Shown: positions 16,730 to 25,305, counted from the stretch's first letter. The stretch is 64,000 bases of DNA from Desulfitobacterium dehalogenans ATCC 51507 (GCF_000243155.2 NC_018017.1:4257754-4321753); one strand, 5' to 3'. A program made the numbers and translations. Notes: generated by a model not told the origin, from the sequence alone.

Positions 16730-18778
16730 TTAAATCTCTTCGGAGAAAATCTGATAAATTGGGGCTCCCTCGCATTGGGCAGGGTACCGCAATCCGAGCA
16801 GCATAGAAACTGACGGTGCTACATCAACTTGACGGATGACCCGCTCCGTGGTAAATCCTGATTTAATACCACTGCCGGCTGCCACGAAAATTGGTGAAAC
16901 GGAGGTTTCAAAATATCCTTCTGAAGTGGAAATACTATCCCCGTGCAATCTATTGTATCCTTCTTCGATGGAGAAGAAAATATCACCGCACTCCGGGCCA
17001 TTGGTGCCGATTAACACAGCATCCTTGTTCCTCAGGCAGATGCCGACCACACGCTTGCCGGTTCTCTCATCCCGGTAGTTATACAAATCGGAGATGAGCT
17101 GTTCCTCTAAATCATATTTATCTTTCGGATCCACAATACCGTATTTGTCCCGGCCCTTAAGATTAATATAAATGTAGTTGCTGCGAATCTGGACTGCCCT
17201 TGTTTTTTCCCAATCGACTTCTCGGAGGGAATTGCCGTTTTCGTCTTTCTTCAGAACTGTATAACCCAATTCTTCCATGACCTTTGTATTGAGGCCGCCG
17301 TATTCCCCTAAAATAGGAGGTACGTTTTCCCCGACAATCAGGCCATGGTCGCTGACGATCAATACCGTCCACCCCTCGTCTAAGAGATAGAGGAATTCTC
17401 CCAGGTAGTCGTCGGTTTGGGTATAGAATTTTTCAATGAACCCTTTGTAAACTTCTTCATCTGTATGATCCCATGGCGGCAAGGTCTTGCCAAGATGCCA
17501 TAACTGGTGACCTGCACAATCGATATTATGAAGATGAGAGAATACGACTTCATACCCTTCTTCTTTAATGCAATGATTCAGACAATCCGCTTGCCACTTA
17601 TCGTAAATTGCCCAGGAAGGCTCAAAGATTTCACGAACCAATTCATCATCTTCTCCGCCGATTAAGCTGACCGGCGGCACCTCGCCAACCTTACTGACGA
17701 TATCCTGATAGAGGGTTTTGGGATGCCATAATTGATCATTGCTGATATCAAGAGCATTGCTGATCCAAAGTCTCACTGCATTACCAGCCGGATCAAGTTC
17801 TAATATCTTCATGGAACGGCAGGCAGGCTTAGTGACTTCTTTTTTGGTCACATCATCAATAATGCCCGTTACCATTTTATCCCTTTCCAAGGTAACGATT
17901 GGCTTTTCTGCTTTCTTATTCTTGTAAATAGCCACTCGATCATATTCGCCGGTTTCATTTTTGAGAAGCAAAGCAGGACGTCTCACCAGGCCGCCGGAGG
18001 TTAGGATCGTGAATTCCTTGGCTCCTTCCGGGGCATTGCTCCAACCTGTAGCCTCTTTGAGGGGAGAGTTGATAATATCATAGGCTACCTTGCTGCCGAT
18101 CACAACTTCTGTATCTTCATCATCCATGACATAGGTACGGATTTCGCCGCCTTGGCGGGCTGTGTCACCCCACCAAAGTTCCATCATTTCATCATCGACT
18201 TCATCGTCCAAAGTATCTTCCAAATCAGTAATAATGCAACCCACGCCAGCTGGTTTCTCCACTCTTGGGGCATAACGGACTTCTTTAATTTCCGGTGAGG
18301 CGACAATAACTTTTTCCCAGTCAAGCTGAGCAACGCCCATGTTGACAGAACCTGGCTGCGTACCATCGACCACACTTAAATTTTCACTGTGGGAGGTTGG
18401 GGGCCAAGAGCTCCCCGGCCAATGCCAAACAAGAGTCTTCATGCCGGCTTCAGATGTAATATTCCAGATTTGTTCCGCAGTACAATTACGGGAGTCCATA
18501 TTATAAACCACCGCATCCAGACTTTCCGGCGATTGTCTCCAATAGCAGGTGATGCCGTGAGTTCCTGGATAAGCGCCCGTAGCAAGGGTCGTCCAACAAG
18601 GTGGTGTAATGGTTGGAATAGCCCCCAGAAGCTGCAGATCCTTTCTGGCTGATCCCTTTTCAATAAATTTTTCTAAATTAGGCATTTTTCCTTCGGCCAA
18701 GAATTTGCGACTAATCCTTGGGTCCATACCGTCGACCCCTAGCACTAATAGTTTATTGGTTAGTGCTGTTCTCTTCAT
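16730..18778 (-). CDS. Type I phosphodiesterase / nucleotide pyrophosphatase (alkaline phosphatase superfamily)
   Basis: The 682-aa protein starts KLLVLGVDGMDPRI, with the first metal Asp, then TPPCWTTLATGAYPGTHGI, with the nucleophile Thr region. HNIDCAGHQLWHLG and VLIVSDHGLIVGE carry further metal ligands and GDSISTSEGYFETSVSPIF lies near the end. This is the NPP/phosphonoacetate-hydrolase branch, whose members cleave phosphodiesters or phosphomonoesters with two zinc ions. No signal peptide is seen, so it acts in the cytoplasm. Start is the ATG at 18776-18778, 9 nt after AGGAGG. Longer in-frame starts to 18907 would run through that ribosome site and an inverted repeat. The substrate is unknown. 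A glycerophosphocholine-like ester would fit the neighbours. Confidence 0.85.
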   Translation of the reverse strand: MKRTALTNKLLVLGVDGMDPRISRKFLAEGKMPNLEKFIEKGSARKDLQLLGAIPTITPPCWTTLATGAYPGTHGITCYWRQSPESLDAVVYNMDSRNCTAEQIWNITSEAGMKTLVWHWPGSSWPPTSHSENLSVVDGTQPGSVNMGVAQLDWEKVIVASPEIKEVRYAPRVEKPAGVGCIITDLEDTLDDEVDDEMMELWWGDTARQGGEIRTYVMDDEDTEVVIGSKVAYDIINSPLKEATGWSNAPEGAKEFTILTSGGLVRRPALLLKNETGEYDRVAIYKNKKAEKPIVTLERDKMVTGIIDDVTKKEVTKPACRSMKILELDPAGNAVRLWISNALDISNDQLWHPKTLYQDIVSKVGEVPPVSLIGGEDDELVREIFEPSWAIYDKWQADCLNHCIKEEGYEVVFSHLHNIDCAGHQLWHLGKTLPPWDHTDEEVYKGFIEKFYTQTDDYLGEFLYLLDEGWTVLIVSDHGLIVGENVPPILGEYGGLNTKVMEELGYTVLKKDENGNSLREVDWEKTRAVQIRSNYIYINLKGRDKYGIVDPKDKYDLEEQLISDLYNYRDERTGKRVVGICLRNKDAVLIGTNGPECGDIFFSIEEGYNRLHGDSISTSEGYFETSVSPIFVAAGSGIKSGFTTERVIRQVDVAPSVSMLLGLRYPAQCEGAPIYQIFSEEI

Positions 18779-18853
18779 AAATTTCATCCTCCTTTTATAA
18801 ATTTTGCTTCGTTTCCAACTATCTGAAGAATCTTCGGCAAGGTATCTCCTCAT

Positions 18854-18885
18854 CCCATAGTGAACGCGGCATCGTTCACTATGGG
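18854..18885. promoter_or_regulatory. 13-bp perfect inverted repeat upstream of the phosphodiesterase gene
   Basis: CCCATAGTGAACG (18854-18866) and its exact complement CGTTCACTATGGG (18873-18885) flank a 6-nt spacer, 76-107 nt upstream of the phosphodiesterase start. There is no T-run on either strand, so it is not a classical terminator. It may be an operator or an mRNA leader hairpin. Confidence 0.5.
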
Positions 18886-18994
18886 TGTGAAGAACGTTAG
18901 ATTTCAAAACGACTTGAATACTTGTTGTCTGAGAGGTCCGTCCACTTGAACTGTGCTTGTAACAAGGTCTTCGTCACCATTATATTTGCTGGTT

Positions 18995-19240
18995 TTAAAG
19001 GGCTTTCCCCATGACACCGCGGCAGGCATAGCTGGAATAGAGGTAGACTTTTTTCTGACATAGCTTGTGCTGAGTAGGGTTCAATCCAAAATAGAGGCCC
19101 CTGGGGTAAAAAATGGGCCCAATCAATGCCCTATAGACAAGTTCAGCGCCAGAGTCGCCACAAAACATACTATAGTTATGCGTTTCTGTAGTTTTACAAT
19201 TCAGAACCTTCCCGCAATAAAAAAGGTTCTGATACCTCAC
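18995..19240 (-). CDS. Hypothetical 81-aa protein with a strong ribosome site
   Basis: I do not recognise this protein. The GTG at 19238-19240 lies 8 nt after AAGGAGGG, better than many certain genes here, and the frame stays open for 81 codons. The product has six cysteines and no obvious membrane segment. It lies in the 741-bp space between the phosphodiesterase and the divergent LysR gene, which otherwise holds only the inverted repeat at 18854-18885 and the LysR leader. It could be a small regulatory protein or leader, a remnant of a decayed gene, or chance. Confidence 0.35.
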   Translation of the reverse strand: MRYQNLFYCGKVLNCKTTETHNYSMFCGDSGAELVYRALIGPIFYPRGLYFGLNPTQHKLCQKKVYLYSSYACRGVMGKAL

Positions 19241-19351
19241 TATTTAATCCCTCCTTGTTCTAAGAATTGGATCTTCGGATTGTTCTTGTGATATCTTGTA
19301 CTTGCCCACATTATAAGCAATCCCATTTTTTCTGTAAAATACTTAATGATT

Positions 19352-19364
19352 ATGCCCCCTATAA
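19352..19364. promoter_or_regulatory. ATGCCCCCTATAA box upstream of the LysR gene
   Basis: The 13-mer lies about 156 nt before the LysR start. Near-identical boxes recur at 20484-20495 (one C fewer) and, inverted, at 20520-20532, in front of the permease gene. The shared motif is a candidate binding site for the LysR protein encoded at 19520. Confidence 0.4.
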
Positions 19365-19519
19365 CCAACACAATTAAGTGATCATAAATTTTGTTAATAC
19401 CGCTTATCGAGTATTGTTATTTGAAGCACAAATTCGTATAATTTAGTCGTGTTCAACTCCCAATCCAATTCATGGATATATATACCACAAGAAGTAAATA
19501 TTAGAAGAGGGTAATTGAA

Positions 19520-20431
19520 ATGCGTCTGGAACAATTAATGTATTTAGTTGCTGTCAACGAATCTAAGTCCATTTCCCTTGCCGCAGAACGTTCCCACATT
19601 TCGCAGCCTGCTCTAAGCTCTGCTATCAGTAAGCTCGAAGATGAGCTTGGTGTCGTTCTGCTGAAAAGGACAAATTCTGGCGCTTATTTAACTGAAGCGG
19701 GAGAACTCATTATCGTTAAGGCCAAGGAAGTGCTGAATGGGATTGATGATATTAAATCCATTGCCCACGGTAACTCGCTTGTACTCAATGGAAATATATC
19801 CATCGCCGTAGAGCCTAGCGTTAATATTACGATCATGCCGGACATATTAACTACTTTCAAGCATAATCACCCTAAAGTCAATGTCTTGCTTAAAGTTGGC
19901 GAGTCAAATAATATATTACAAGATATTGAGAAAGGCAAGGCTGATTTTGGGATTATTTTGAGTACTGATGCGTTTCGTAAATCAAAGGATATTCAATACA
20001 AAGAACTCTTTTCCGATGAATTTGTCGTGATTACGGGGATTAATCGTAAATTAACCTCAGAATCAGCTATTACCCTGGAAAGAGCCCTATCTTTACCCAT
20101 TCTTTTGTACAACACAGAGTATATTACTGAGTGCGGTGTATCCAGTTTGCTGCAAAAATATGGTTCTTTCAATGTATCTTATCGAGTTGATAATTTAGAG
20201 ATGATGGAAAAAATCCTAACTCAGGGAGAAGTCATCGCTTTTGTCCCTCAATTTATGGCTGATGAGTATATGAAGACCAGTAGAATAAACAAGCTATACA
20301 TCAATAATGCTCATTTGGATGTATCCGTTGTCTTAATTTGGTCGGATCGCCACCATCTTTGCATGATCGAAAAGGAATTCATCAAAATCATTAGAGCTAC
20401 CTGTTCCCGGAAAACAGAAGTCAGACCATAA
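19520..20431 (+). CDS. LysR-family transcriptional regulator
   Basis: 303 aa with an N-terminal winged helix (MRLEQLMYLVAVNESKSIS, then HISQPALSSAISKLEDELGV) and a periplasmic-binding-like effector domain (about residues 90-295). LysR proteins usually regulate a divergent or adjacent target and themselves. Here the downstream EamA permease (191 nt away, same strand) and the divergent phosphodiesterase operon are the candidates. GAGGGTAATTGAA precedes the ATG. The box shared by its own leader and the permease leader favours the permease as a target. Confidence 0.92.
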   Translation: MRLEQLMYLVAVNESKSISLAAERSHISQPALSSAISKLEDELGVVLLKRTNSGAYLTEAGELIIVKAKEVLNGIDDIKSIAHGNSLVLNGNISIAVEPSVNITIMPDILTTFKHNHPKVNVLLKVGESNNILQDIEKGKADFGIILSTDAFRKSKDIQYKELFSDEFVVITGINRKLTSESAITLERALSLPILLYNTEYITECGVSSLLQKYGSFNVSYRVDNLEMMEKILTQGEVIAFVPQFMADEYMKTSRINKLYINNAHLDVSVVLIWSDRHHLCMIEKEFIKIIRATCSRKTEVRP

Positions 20432-20483
20432 ATGAGCCCACGATTCATACTGCTGAGATAAAATTAATTATCTTGGCTTCTTT

Positions 20484-20495
20484 ATGCCCCTATAA
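20484..20495. promoter_or_regulatory. ATGCCCCTATAA box, left arm of an inverted pair before the EamA permease
   Basis: It pairs with TTATAGGGGGTAT at 20520-20532 (24-nt spacer), about 130 nt before the permease start, and matches the box at 19352-19364. The pair could be a regulator operator or a leader stem. Confidence 0.4.
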
Positions 20496-20519
20496 AATTA
20501 ATAGGATCAAAAGCTACAC

Positions 20520-20532
20520 TTATAGGGGGTAT
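20520..20532. promoter_or_regulatory. TTATAGGGGGTAT box, right arm of the inverted pair
   Basis: Its reverse complement ATACCCCCTATAA differs from the box before the LysR gene by one base. LysR sites are often imperfect inverted repeats, which agrees with an operator for the upstream regulator. Confidence 0.4.
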
Positions 20533-20622
20533 ATTTACAATGTATTTTACTTTCTCGCCGGATCATGTTAAATATTTCTCATAGAGTTACACTTTATAAT
20601 TCGTCAACTAGGAGTAGCACAA

Positions 20623-21618
20623 ATGGATCAGAATACACAATTGCTTATGCAAAAGCAGGACCTAAGCTTTGCCCAAAAGGGGATTGGCAGTGGCTTATAT
20701 GCTGGTGCCGCTTGGGGCTTAGACGGAGTATTAATGGGGATCGTACTTGCTTTAGCCCCCTTCACAAACAGTATGAGCATCTTTGCTGCTCCTTTAGTGG
20801 GAGCTTGCTTGCATGATGGCTTCGCTGCATTATGGGTATTTATTTATAATGTCGTCCAAGGCAAATGGCGTGATTATGTACGCACCTTGAAAACCCGTCC
20901 GGGTAAAATGATCATCTTGGCGGCTATCCTGGGTGGACCCATTGGAATGTCTTGTAACATGTTAGGGATATTTTTTGCCGGTCCCTCATATACTGCAGCC
21001 ATTACTGCAGCCTATCCGGCTATCGGTGCTGTTCTTGGAGCAATTTTTCTTAAGGAGAAGGTGCCTCCACGGGTAGGAGCCGGCATAGTGCTGACCATAA
21101 TCGGCGCGTTTATTGTTGGGTTTGTCCCACCAGAAGGGTCTGCTTTCCCCCACTTTTATCTCGGCATAGGACTGGCCGCTGTTGCTGCCATTGTGTGGGC
21201 ACTGGAGGGAGTCATGTCAACCTATGGCATGGATTTAGTGGATTCGGATATTGCAATTGGTATTCGAGATCTTACATCTTTCTTGGTCAATTTCTTCGTA
21301 ATTCTTCCGGTGTTTGGAAGTGTTGCTTACGGCATCCTCTACTCGTGCTTTACCTCACATACCGCATGGTATATTGCCGGTATCGCTTTAATTGGCGGAT
21401 CCGCTACATTTGCCTGGTATCGCGCTATGAATATGACCGGAGTAACCCGGGCTATGGGCCTCAATGTAACCTTTGCCTTATGGTCCGTCTTCTTCGGGTG
21501 GTTATTAAACATTGTACAGATCACCCCCAACCTGATCATCGGTGTTATTATTATCACCCTTGGCACAATACTTACGATTGGGACTCCAAAAGATTTTGTT
21601 AACTTAAGAAGACGATAG
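20623..21618 (+). CDS. EamA/DMT-superfamily permease
   Basis: 331 aa with about ten hydrophobic segments in two five-helix repeats. PAIGAVLGAIFLKEKVPPRV followed by GAGIVLTIIGAF is the EamA signature in the first half, and the second half repeats it (ALWSVFFGWLL, then GVIIITLGTILTIG). EamA proteins export or import metabolites, and the substrate cannot be predicted. AGGAG lies 9 nt before the ATG. It is followed 10 nt later by a small gene whose ribosome site overlaps its end, so the two form an operon. Confidence 0.88.
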   Translation: MDQNTQLLMQKQDLSFAQKGIGSGLYAGAAWGLDGVLMGIVLALAPFTNSMSIFAAPLVGACLHDGFAALWVFIYNVVQGKWRDYVRTLKTRPGKMIILAAILGGPIGMSCNMLGIFFAGPSYTAAITAAYPAIGAVLGAIFLKEKVPPRVGAGIVLTIIGAFIVGFVPPEGSAFPHFYLGIGLAAVAAIVWALEGVMSTYGMDLVDSDIAIGIRDLTSFLVNFFVILPVFGSVAYGILYSCFTSHTAWYIAGIALIGGSATFAWYRAMNMTGVTRAMGLNVTFALWSVFFGWLLNIVQITPNLIIGVIIITLGTILTIGTPKDFVNLRRR

Positions 21619-21628
21619 GAGGTTCAAC

Positions 21629-21895
21629 ATGAGCTTAATTCCCATAAAGTTCAGAGTGGTAGAAATTATTCTCCATAATGCAGGAATATCGGATCAAGAA
21701 ATACTAAAAATGCTCAAAGAGGACTATCCTCTCGATAGAGGGGTTAACGAAAATAACGTTGATAGCTACCTGCTTTCTCTAAAAGCTGTTGGCCTGATTG
21801 ACCCAACCCGTGTTGCTGTGGATAAAGACGGAAAACTTCAGCAATGCTATAACATCACTGAATATGGTAGAAAACGTATGAAATATATTAGCTAA
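21629..21895 (+). CDS. Small winged-helix-like protein of unknown function
   Basis: The 88-aa protein is not recognised. Its layout (a helix VVEIILHNAGISDQEILKML, a second helix NNVDSYLLSLKAVGLID, then a hydrophilic hairpin ending in YNITEYGRKRMKYI) resembles a small winged-helix DNA-binding domain of the PadR or archaeal type. AGGAGG at the end of the permease gene precedes the ATG, so it is co-transcribed with the permease and might regulate it. Confidence 0.7.
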   Translation: MSLIPIKFRVVEIILHNAGISDQEILKMLKEDYPLDRGVNENNVDSYLLSLKAVGLIDPTRVAVDKDGKLQQCYNITEYGRKRMKYIS

Positions 21896-21962
21896 ACCAC
21901 ATTATAGAGATTATTAAAAATCTGCAAACCACCTTTTCTTAGGGAACAAAGGAAAGCATCTT

Positions 21963-22853
21963 TTAAGATTGCCCGTTATGGATACTCTCAACAAACTTCT
22001 TAGCTGCAGATGTCAGTGGGACATTTTTTAAATAACATATGCCAATGCTCCTTTTGGGAACTTCCTCTTCTAACCTTATCTCATACAAGCTTCCACTTTC
22101 TAAGTAGTCCTTAGAAAACTCTTTAATTACACAGGCAATACCTAAGTTTATTTTGGAAAACTCCAGAACAAGATCATAGGACCCAAGTTCAAATACAGGT
22201 GAAATAGGGAAACCCTTCTTCTTTAGGTAACTCTCCACATATTTTCGGGAATTTGATTTCTTCTCTAAAAAGATTAACGGTAATTCCATTAGATGCTCTA
22301 AGCTAATAGGTTTTTCCGTTATTTCTTTATATTTTTCCCCGCATACAAAAATATCTTGAATCTCCCTACAAGGTATGACCTGAAGGTTTTCATCCTGAAT
22401 CGGCAAATTGCAGATCCCCACATCCGCTTTTCCTGACTTGATAAAGTCTTGGATCTCTGTTGTCGTTCCATTTAATATATTGAGTTTGATTCCATGGTAG
22501 GCGATGTGGAATTCCTCTAAATAAGGCAATAAAAAATAACGGGTAATTGTATCTCCGACTCCAATCCGCAATTGTCCGGTTTTCAGCTCTTTAAATTCCA
22601 GGATTTTATCTTCTGCAGCGTTAATCATTCCTAAGGCGGAGTTCACATGCTCATTTAATAGATTTCCTTCATTGGTCAATATAACTCCTCTTGATGTCCT
22701 GTGGAAAAGTTGTATTTCCAATTCACTCTCCAGCTTTGCAATGGCTTGGCTGACAGCTGATTGTGTCATATAGAGTTCCTGGGCCGCTTTGGAAAAGCTT
22801 TTATTTCTGCTCACTGCGTTAAATATGCGATATAAATCTAATTTTCCAACCAT
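21963..22853 (-). CDS. LysR-family transcriptional regulator
   Basis: 296 aa. The N-terminus LYRIFNAVSRNKSFSKAAQE followed by LYMTQSAVSQAIAKLESEL is a typical LysR winged helix, and the rest is the effector-binding fold. It is divergent from the F420-ligase-like gene with 131 nt between starts, the classic arrangement of a LysR protein and its target. The intergenic segment has an imperfect repeat ACTATAAAAGAGTATAGT at 22905-22922 that could be its site. The co-effector is unknown. Confidence 0.92.
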   Translation of the reverse strand: MVGKLDLYRIFNAVSRNKSFSKAAQELYMTQSAVSQAIAKLESELEIQLFHRTSRGVILTNEGNLLNEHVNSALGMINAAEDKILEFKELKTGQLRIGVGDTITRYFLLPYLEEFHIAYHGIKLNILNGTTTEIQDFIKSGKADVGICNLPIQDENLQVIPCREIQDIFVCGEKYKEITEKPISLEHLMELPLIFLEKKSNSRKYVESYLKKKGFPISPVFELGSYDLVLEFSKINLGIACVIKEFSKDYLESGSLYEIRLEEEVPKRSIGICYLKNVPLTSAAKKFVESIHNGQS

Positions 22854-22984
22854 ATTAGCTCTCCTTGTATCAGATATTATAAATATTAATTTTACTTATA
22901 CCACTATAAAAGAGTATAGTAGAGTTGATTGAAAATTTCTACTTAGTTTATGTAGAATATACTCTTGCTAGAGGAGAGATCACA

Positions 22985-24175
22985 TTGGAAAGAGTCGTTG
23001 GAACCGTAGTACGTGGACTTCGTGGACCTATTATTAACCAAGGGTGCAATATTCAACAGATCGTAGTGGATGCTGTATTAAATGCAGCAAAAGTTGAAGG
23101 TTTTATGATCGAGGATCGTGATATTGTTACTATTACAGAATCCATTGTCGCCCGTGCCCAAGGAAACTATGCCACAATTGACGATATTGCCGCAGATATA
23201 AAAGCTAAATTCGGTGAGGAAACAGTGGGGGTCATTTTTCCGATCCTCAGCCGCAACCGATTTGCCATCTGCTTACGAGGAATCGCAAAGGGTATAAAAC
23301 ATGTTGTCCTGATGTTAAACTATCCCTCAGATGAAGTGGGTAACCACCTTGTAGACCTGGATAAATTGGATGAGAAAGGTATCAATCCCTGGACAGATGT
23401 CTTAACAGAAGCTGAATTCCGCCAGCATTTCGGTTATATCAAACATCCATTCACCGGTGTTGATTACATCGAATACTACAGAAATTTAATTGAAGCGGAA
23501 GGCGCCACTTGCCAAATCATCTTTTCCAATAACCCGAAAACCATCTTAAATTATACTAAGCAGGTATTGACTTGTGATATTCATTCCCGCTTCCGGACTA
23601 AACGCATCTTAAAAAATAGCGGCGCTGAAAAAGTCTATGGCCTTGATGATTTTCTTACAGAATCCATCAATGGCAGCGGGTTTAACGAAAAGTACGGTCT
23701 CCTCGGTTCGAATAAAGCAACCGAAGATCGTGTGAAACTATTTCCGAATACCTGCCAGTCCATCGTTGATGGTATTCAAGCGGAAATCAAAGATAAAACG
23801 GGTAAAACAGTGGAAGTCATGGTCTATGGCGACGGGGCATTCAAAGACCCCGTGGGGAAGATCTGGGAACTGGCAGACCCGGTCGTTTCTCCCGCTTATA
23901 CTGCAGGGCTTGAAGGTACGCCAAACGAAGTGAAATTAAAATACTTGGCAGACAATAATTTCTCCCATCTTTGCGGAGAAGCCCAGAGGAAAGCCATTTC
24001 AGAGTATATTCAAAATAAATGTGAAGACCTGGTCGGGTCGATGGAAGCCCAAGGAACAACTCCTCGCAGGCTGACGGATCTCATCGGTTCTTTATCTGAT
24101 TTAACCTCCGGCAGCGGAGATAAAGGGACGCCAATCGTCTATATCAAAGGCTATTTTGATAATTATACAAAATAA
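22985..24175 (+). CDS. F420-0:gamma-glutamyl ligase-like protein
   Basis: The 396-aa sequence resembles the CofE-like family of coenzyme F420-0:L-glutamate ligases that is widespread in Firmicutes without F420. The features are RGPIINQGCNIQQIVVDAVL near the start, VEVMVYGDGAFKDPVGKIWE and the surrounding acidic metal-binding segments. In archaea the enzyme adds glutamate to F420-0 using GTP, and in Clostridia the substrate is unknown. The start is TTG at 22985-22987, 8 nt after AGAGGAG. An ATG at 22925 lacks a ribosome site. It stands alone, followed by a terminator, and is probably controlled by the divergent LysR protein. Confidence 0.75.
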   Translation: MERVVGTVVRGLRGPIINQGCNIQQIVVDAVLNAAKVEGFMIEDRDIVTITESIVARAQGNYATIDDIAADIKAKFGEETVGVIFPILSRNRFAICLRGIAKGIKHVVLMLNYPSDEVGNHLVDLDKLDEKGINPWTDVLTEAEFRQHFGYIKHPFTGVDYIEYYRNLIEAEGATCQIIFSNNPKTILNYTKQVLTCDIHSRFRTKRILKNSGAEKVYGLDDFLTESINGSGFNEKYGLLGSNKATEDRVKLFPNTCQSIVDGIQAEIKDKTGKTVEVMVYGDGAFKDPVGKIWELADPVVSPAYTAGLEGTPNEVKLKYLADNNFSHLCGEAQRKAISEYIQNKCEDLVGSMEAQGTTPRRLTDLIGSLSDLTSGSGDKGTPIVYIKGYFDNYTK

Positions 24176-24191
24176 TCGGGGTACAAAAGAA

Positions 24192-24227
24192 AACCCTGGC
24201 CGCTTATTAGGGTGGCCAGGGTTCTTT
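24192..24227 (+). terminator. Intrinsic terminator of the F420-ligase-like gene
   Basis: Stem AACCCTGGCC (24192-24201) / GGCCAGGGTT (24214-24223), 12-nt loop, then CTTTGT. It starts 17 nt after the stop codon. Confidence 0.8.
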
Positions 24228-24256
24228 GTGTTGGTGAGTCTCGTTTTTTCATGTGT

Positions 24257-24656
24257 CCGGGTCAGGTAGCTTTACGCACAACGCTCACTCCATAGCTCCT
24301 GGGCTGGTCAGCTAGTTCCTCCTACATCCGCACGCTCAAGCCCGAAAGACAGCCCAAGGATTTTGCTTTAAGGCAGAGAACGAATTTTAAGCGAGCAAGG
24401 AAGCAATCTTCGCGAAAAGACTGCAGCGGAGTCGGGTTGGAAACAGGACGTTTCCAACCGCCCATTGAGAACAAGTGCGAAAGCAGTGCTTTCGAGGAGC
24501 GATTTGGGCACGAAACCCGGGCGAGGGTTTCGCCCAAGCCGCCATGCCACAGAGACTGCTTAGCGGCGCAGGTGGACCCGACGCAGCAGAGGTCTTGAGC
24601 GATTAGATTGCTCCGCACAGCTTATGGAGTGAACGCCGAAAGCAAAATCCTGGAGA
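24257..24656 (-). repeat. Dispersed structured repeat, copy B
   Basis: The reverse complement of this segment matches copies A and C. It has the closing inverted pair AGGATTTTGCTTT (24357-24369 and 24639-24651), the hairpin at 24435-24459 with stem GGTTGGAAAC, and the smaller stem-loop CGAAAGCAGTGCTTTCG near 24480. The tail CGTTGTGCGTAAAGCTACC is at the low-coordinate end. The second domain with interleaved helices is missing here, so this is the short form. It lies between the convergent ends of the F420-ligase-like gene and rlmH. I see no gene in it. Confidence 0.85.
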
Positions 24657-24678
24657 TTCAGATTGCAAGCCCTTTCAA

Positions 24679-24726
24679 GACTCGTCTAAACTTCAAATTT
24701 CCAAGCGCTTGGAAATTTAAAAAAGC
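24679..24726 (-). terminator. Palindromic terminator after rlmH
   Basis: A perfect 24-bp palindrome (24695-24718, core CCAAGCGCTTGG) is enclosed by an outer GACTCG / CGAGTC pair (24679-24684, 24725-24730). It lies shortly after the rlmH stop, between rlmH and copy B. A T-run adjoins the palindrome on the minus strand on the rlmH side. Confidence 0.55.
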
Positions 24727-24744
24727 GAGTCTATTTACCTATCC

Positions 24745-25227
24745 CTATTTATGATAAGGCTCCCCCTTGCTGATTCTCATGGCCCGATAGATTTGTTCCA
24801 GAAGCAGCAGTCTAATGAGAGGATGAGGGAAGGTTAATTGGGAAAAAGACCAGCGGTAATCCGCTCTTCCCCTTACTTCCTGGGAGACTCCTAAGGAACC
24901 ACCGATGATAAAAGTCACACTGCTTTTTCCCATTAAGGCAAGGCCATCTATATATTCCGAGAAGCCCGGAGAGGTGAATTCTTTTCCCTGCAGATCAAGA
25001 AGAATGACATGCTCCTGAGAGCCGATCCCTTTCAGAATCCGCTCACCTTCTTTACTCTTAACCAGTTCTTCATCGGCGGAGGAAAGACGCTCCGGACAGG
25101 GCTCATCCCCAATCTCCATAATCTCCAAGCGGATATAAGCACTTAAGCGTTTCGTATATTCCTTAATCCCTTCTATAAGGAACTTTTCCCGAATCTTTCC
25201 CACAGCAATGATTTTAATCTGCAGCAT
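24745..25227 (-). CDS. rlmH: 23S rRNA (pseudouridine1915-N3)-methyltransferase RlmH
   Basis: RlmH methylates pseudouridine 1915 in helix 69 of 23S rRNA. The 160-aa protein has the SPOUT-fold hallmarks VTFIIGGSLGVSQEV and the C-terminal LTFPHPLIRLLLLEQIYRA followed by a YHK end, which form the trefoil-knot SAM site. Length is typical. It is the last gene of the row walJ-htrA-rlmH, an order often seen in Firmicutes near the origin. Confidence 0.97.
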   Translation of the reverse strand: MLQIKIIAVGKIREKFLIEGIKEYTKRLSAYIRLEIMEIGDEPCPERLSSADEELVKSKEGERILKGIGSQEHVILLDLQGKEFTSPGFSEYIDGLALMGKSSVTFIIGGSLGVSQEVRGRADYRWSFSQLTFPHPLIRLLLLEQIYRAMRISKGEPYHK

Positions 25228-25305
25228 AGTTGTACTCCTTACTGAATAAAGGGAGGATCATGATTGCTCATATCCCCCCCAAATTATATACCACCCTGAA
25301 CCTAT

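Noticed and set aside
18779..18907. Longer N-terminus for the phosphodiesterase
   Set aside because: It would be translated through the AGGAGG site and the 13-bp inverted repeat; the ATG at 18778 is well placed and matches the family start.
22925..22984. ATG start 20 codons upstream for the F420-ligase-like gene
   Set aside because: No ribosome site; the TTG at 22985 has AGAGGAG at a good distance.
24322..24618. 98-codon frame inside copy B
   Set aside because: The frame is not kept in copies A or C and has no recognisable domain; copy B is treated as non-coding.
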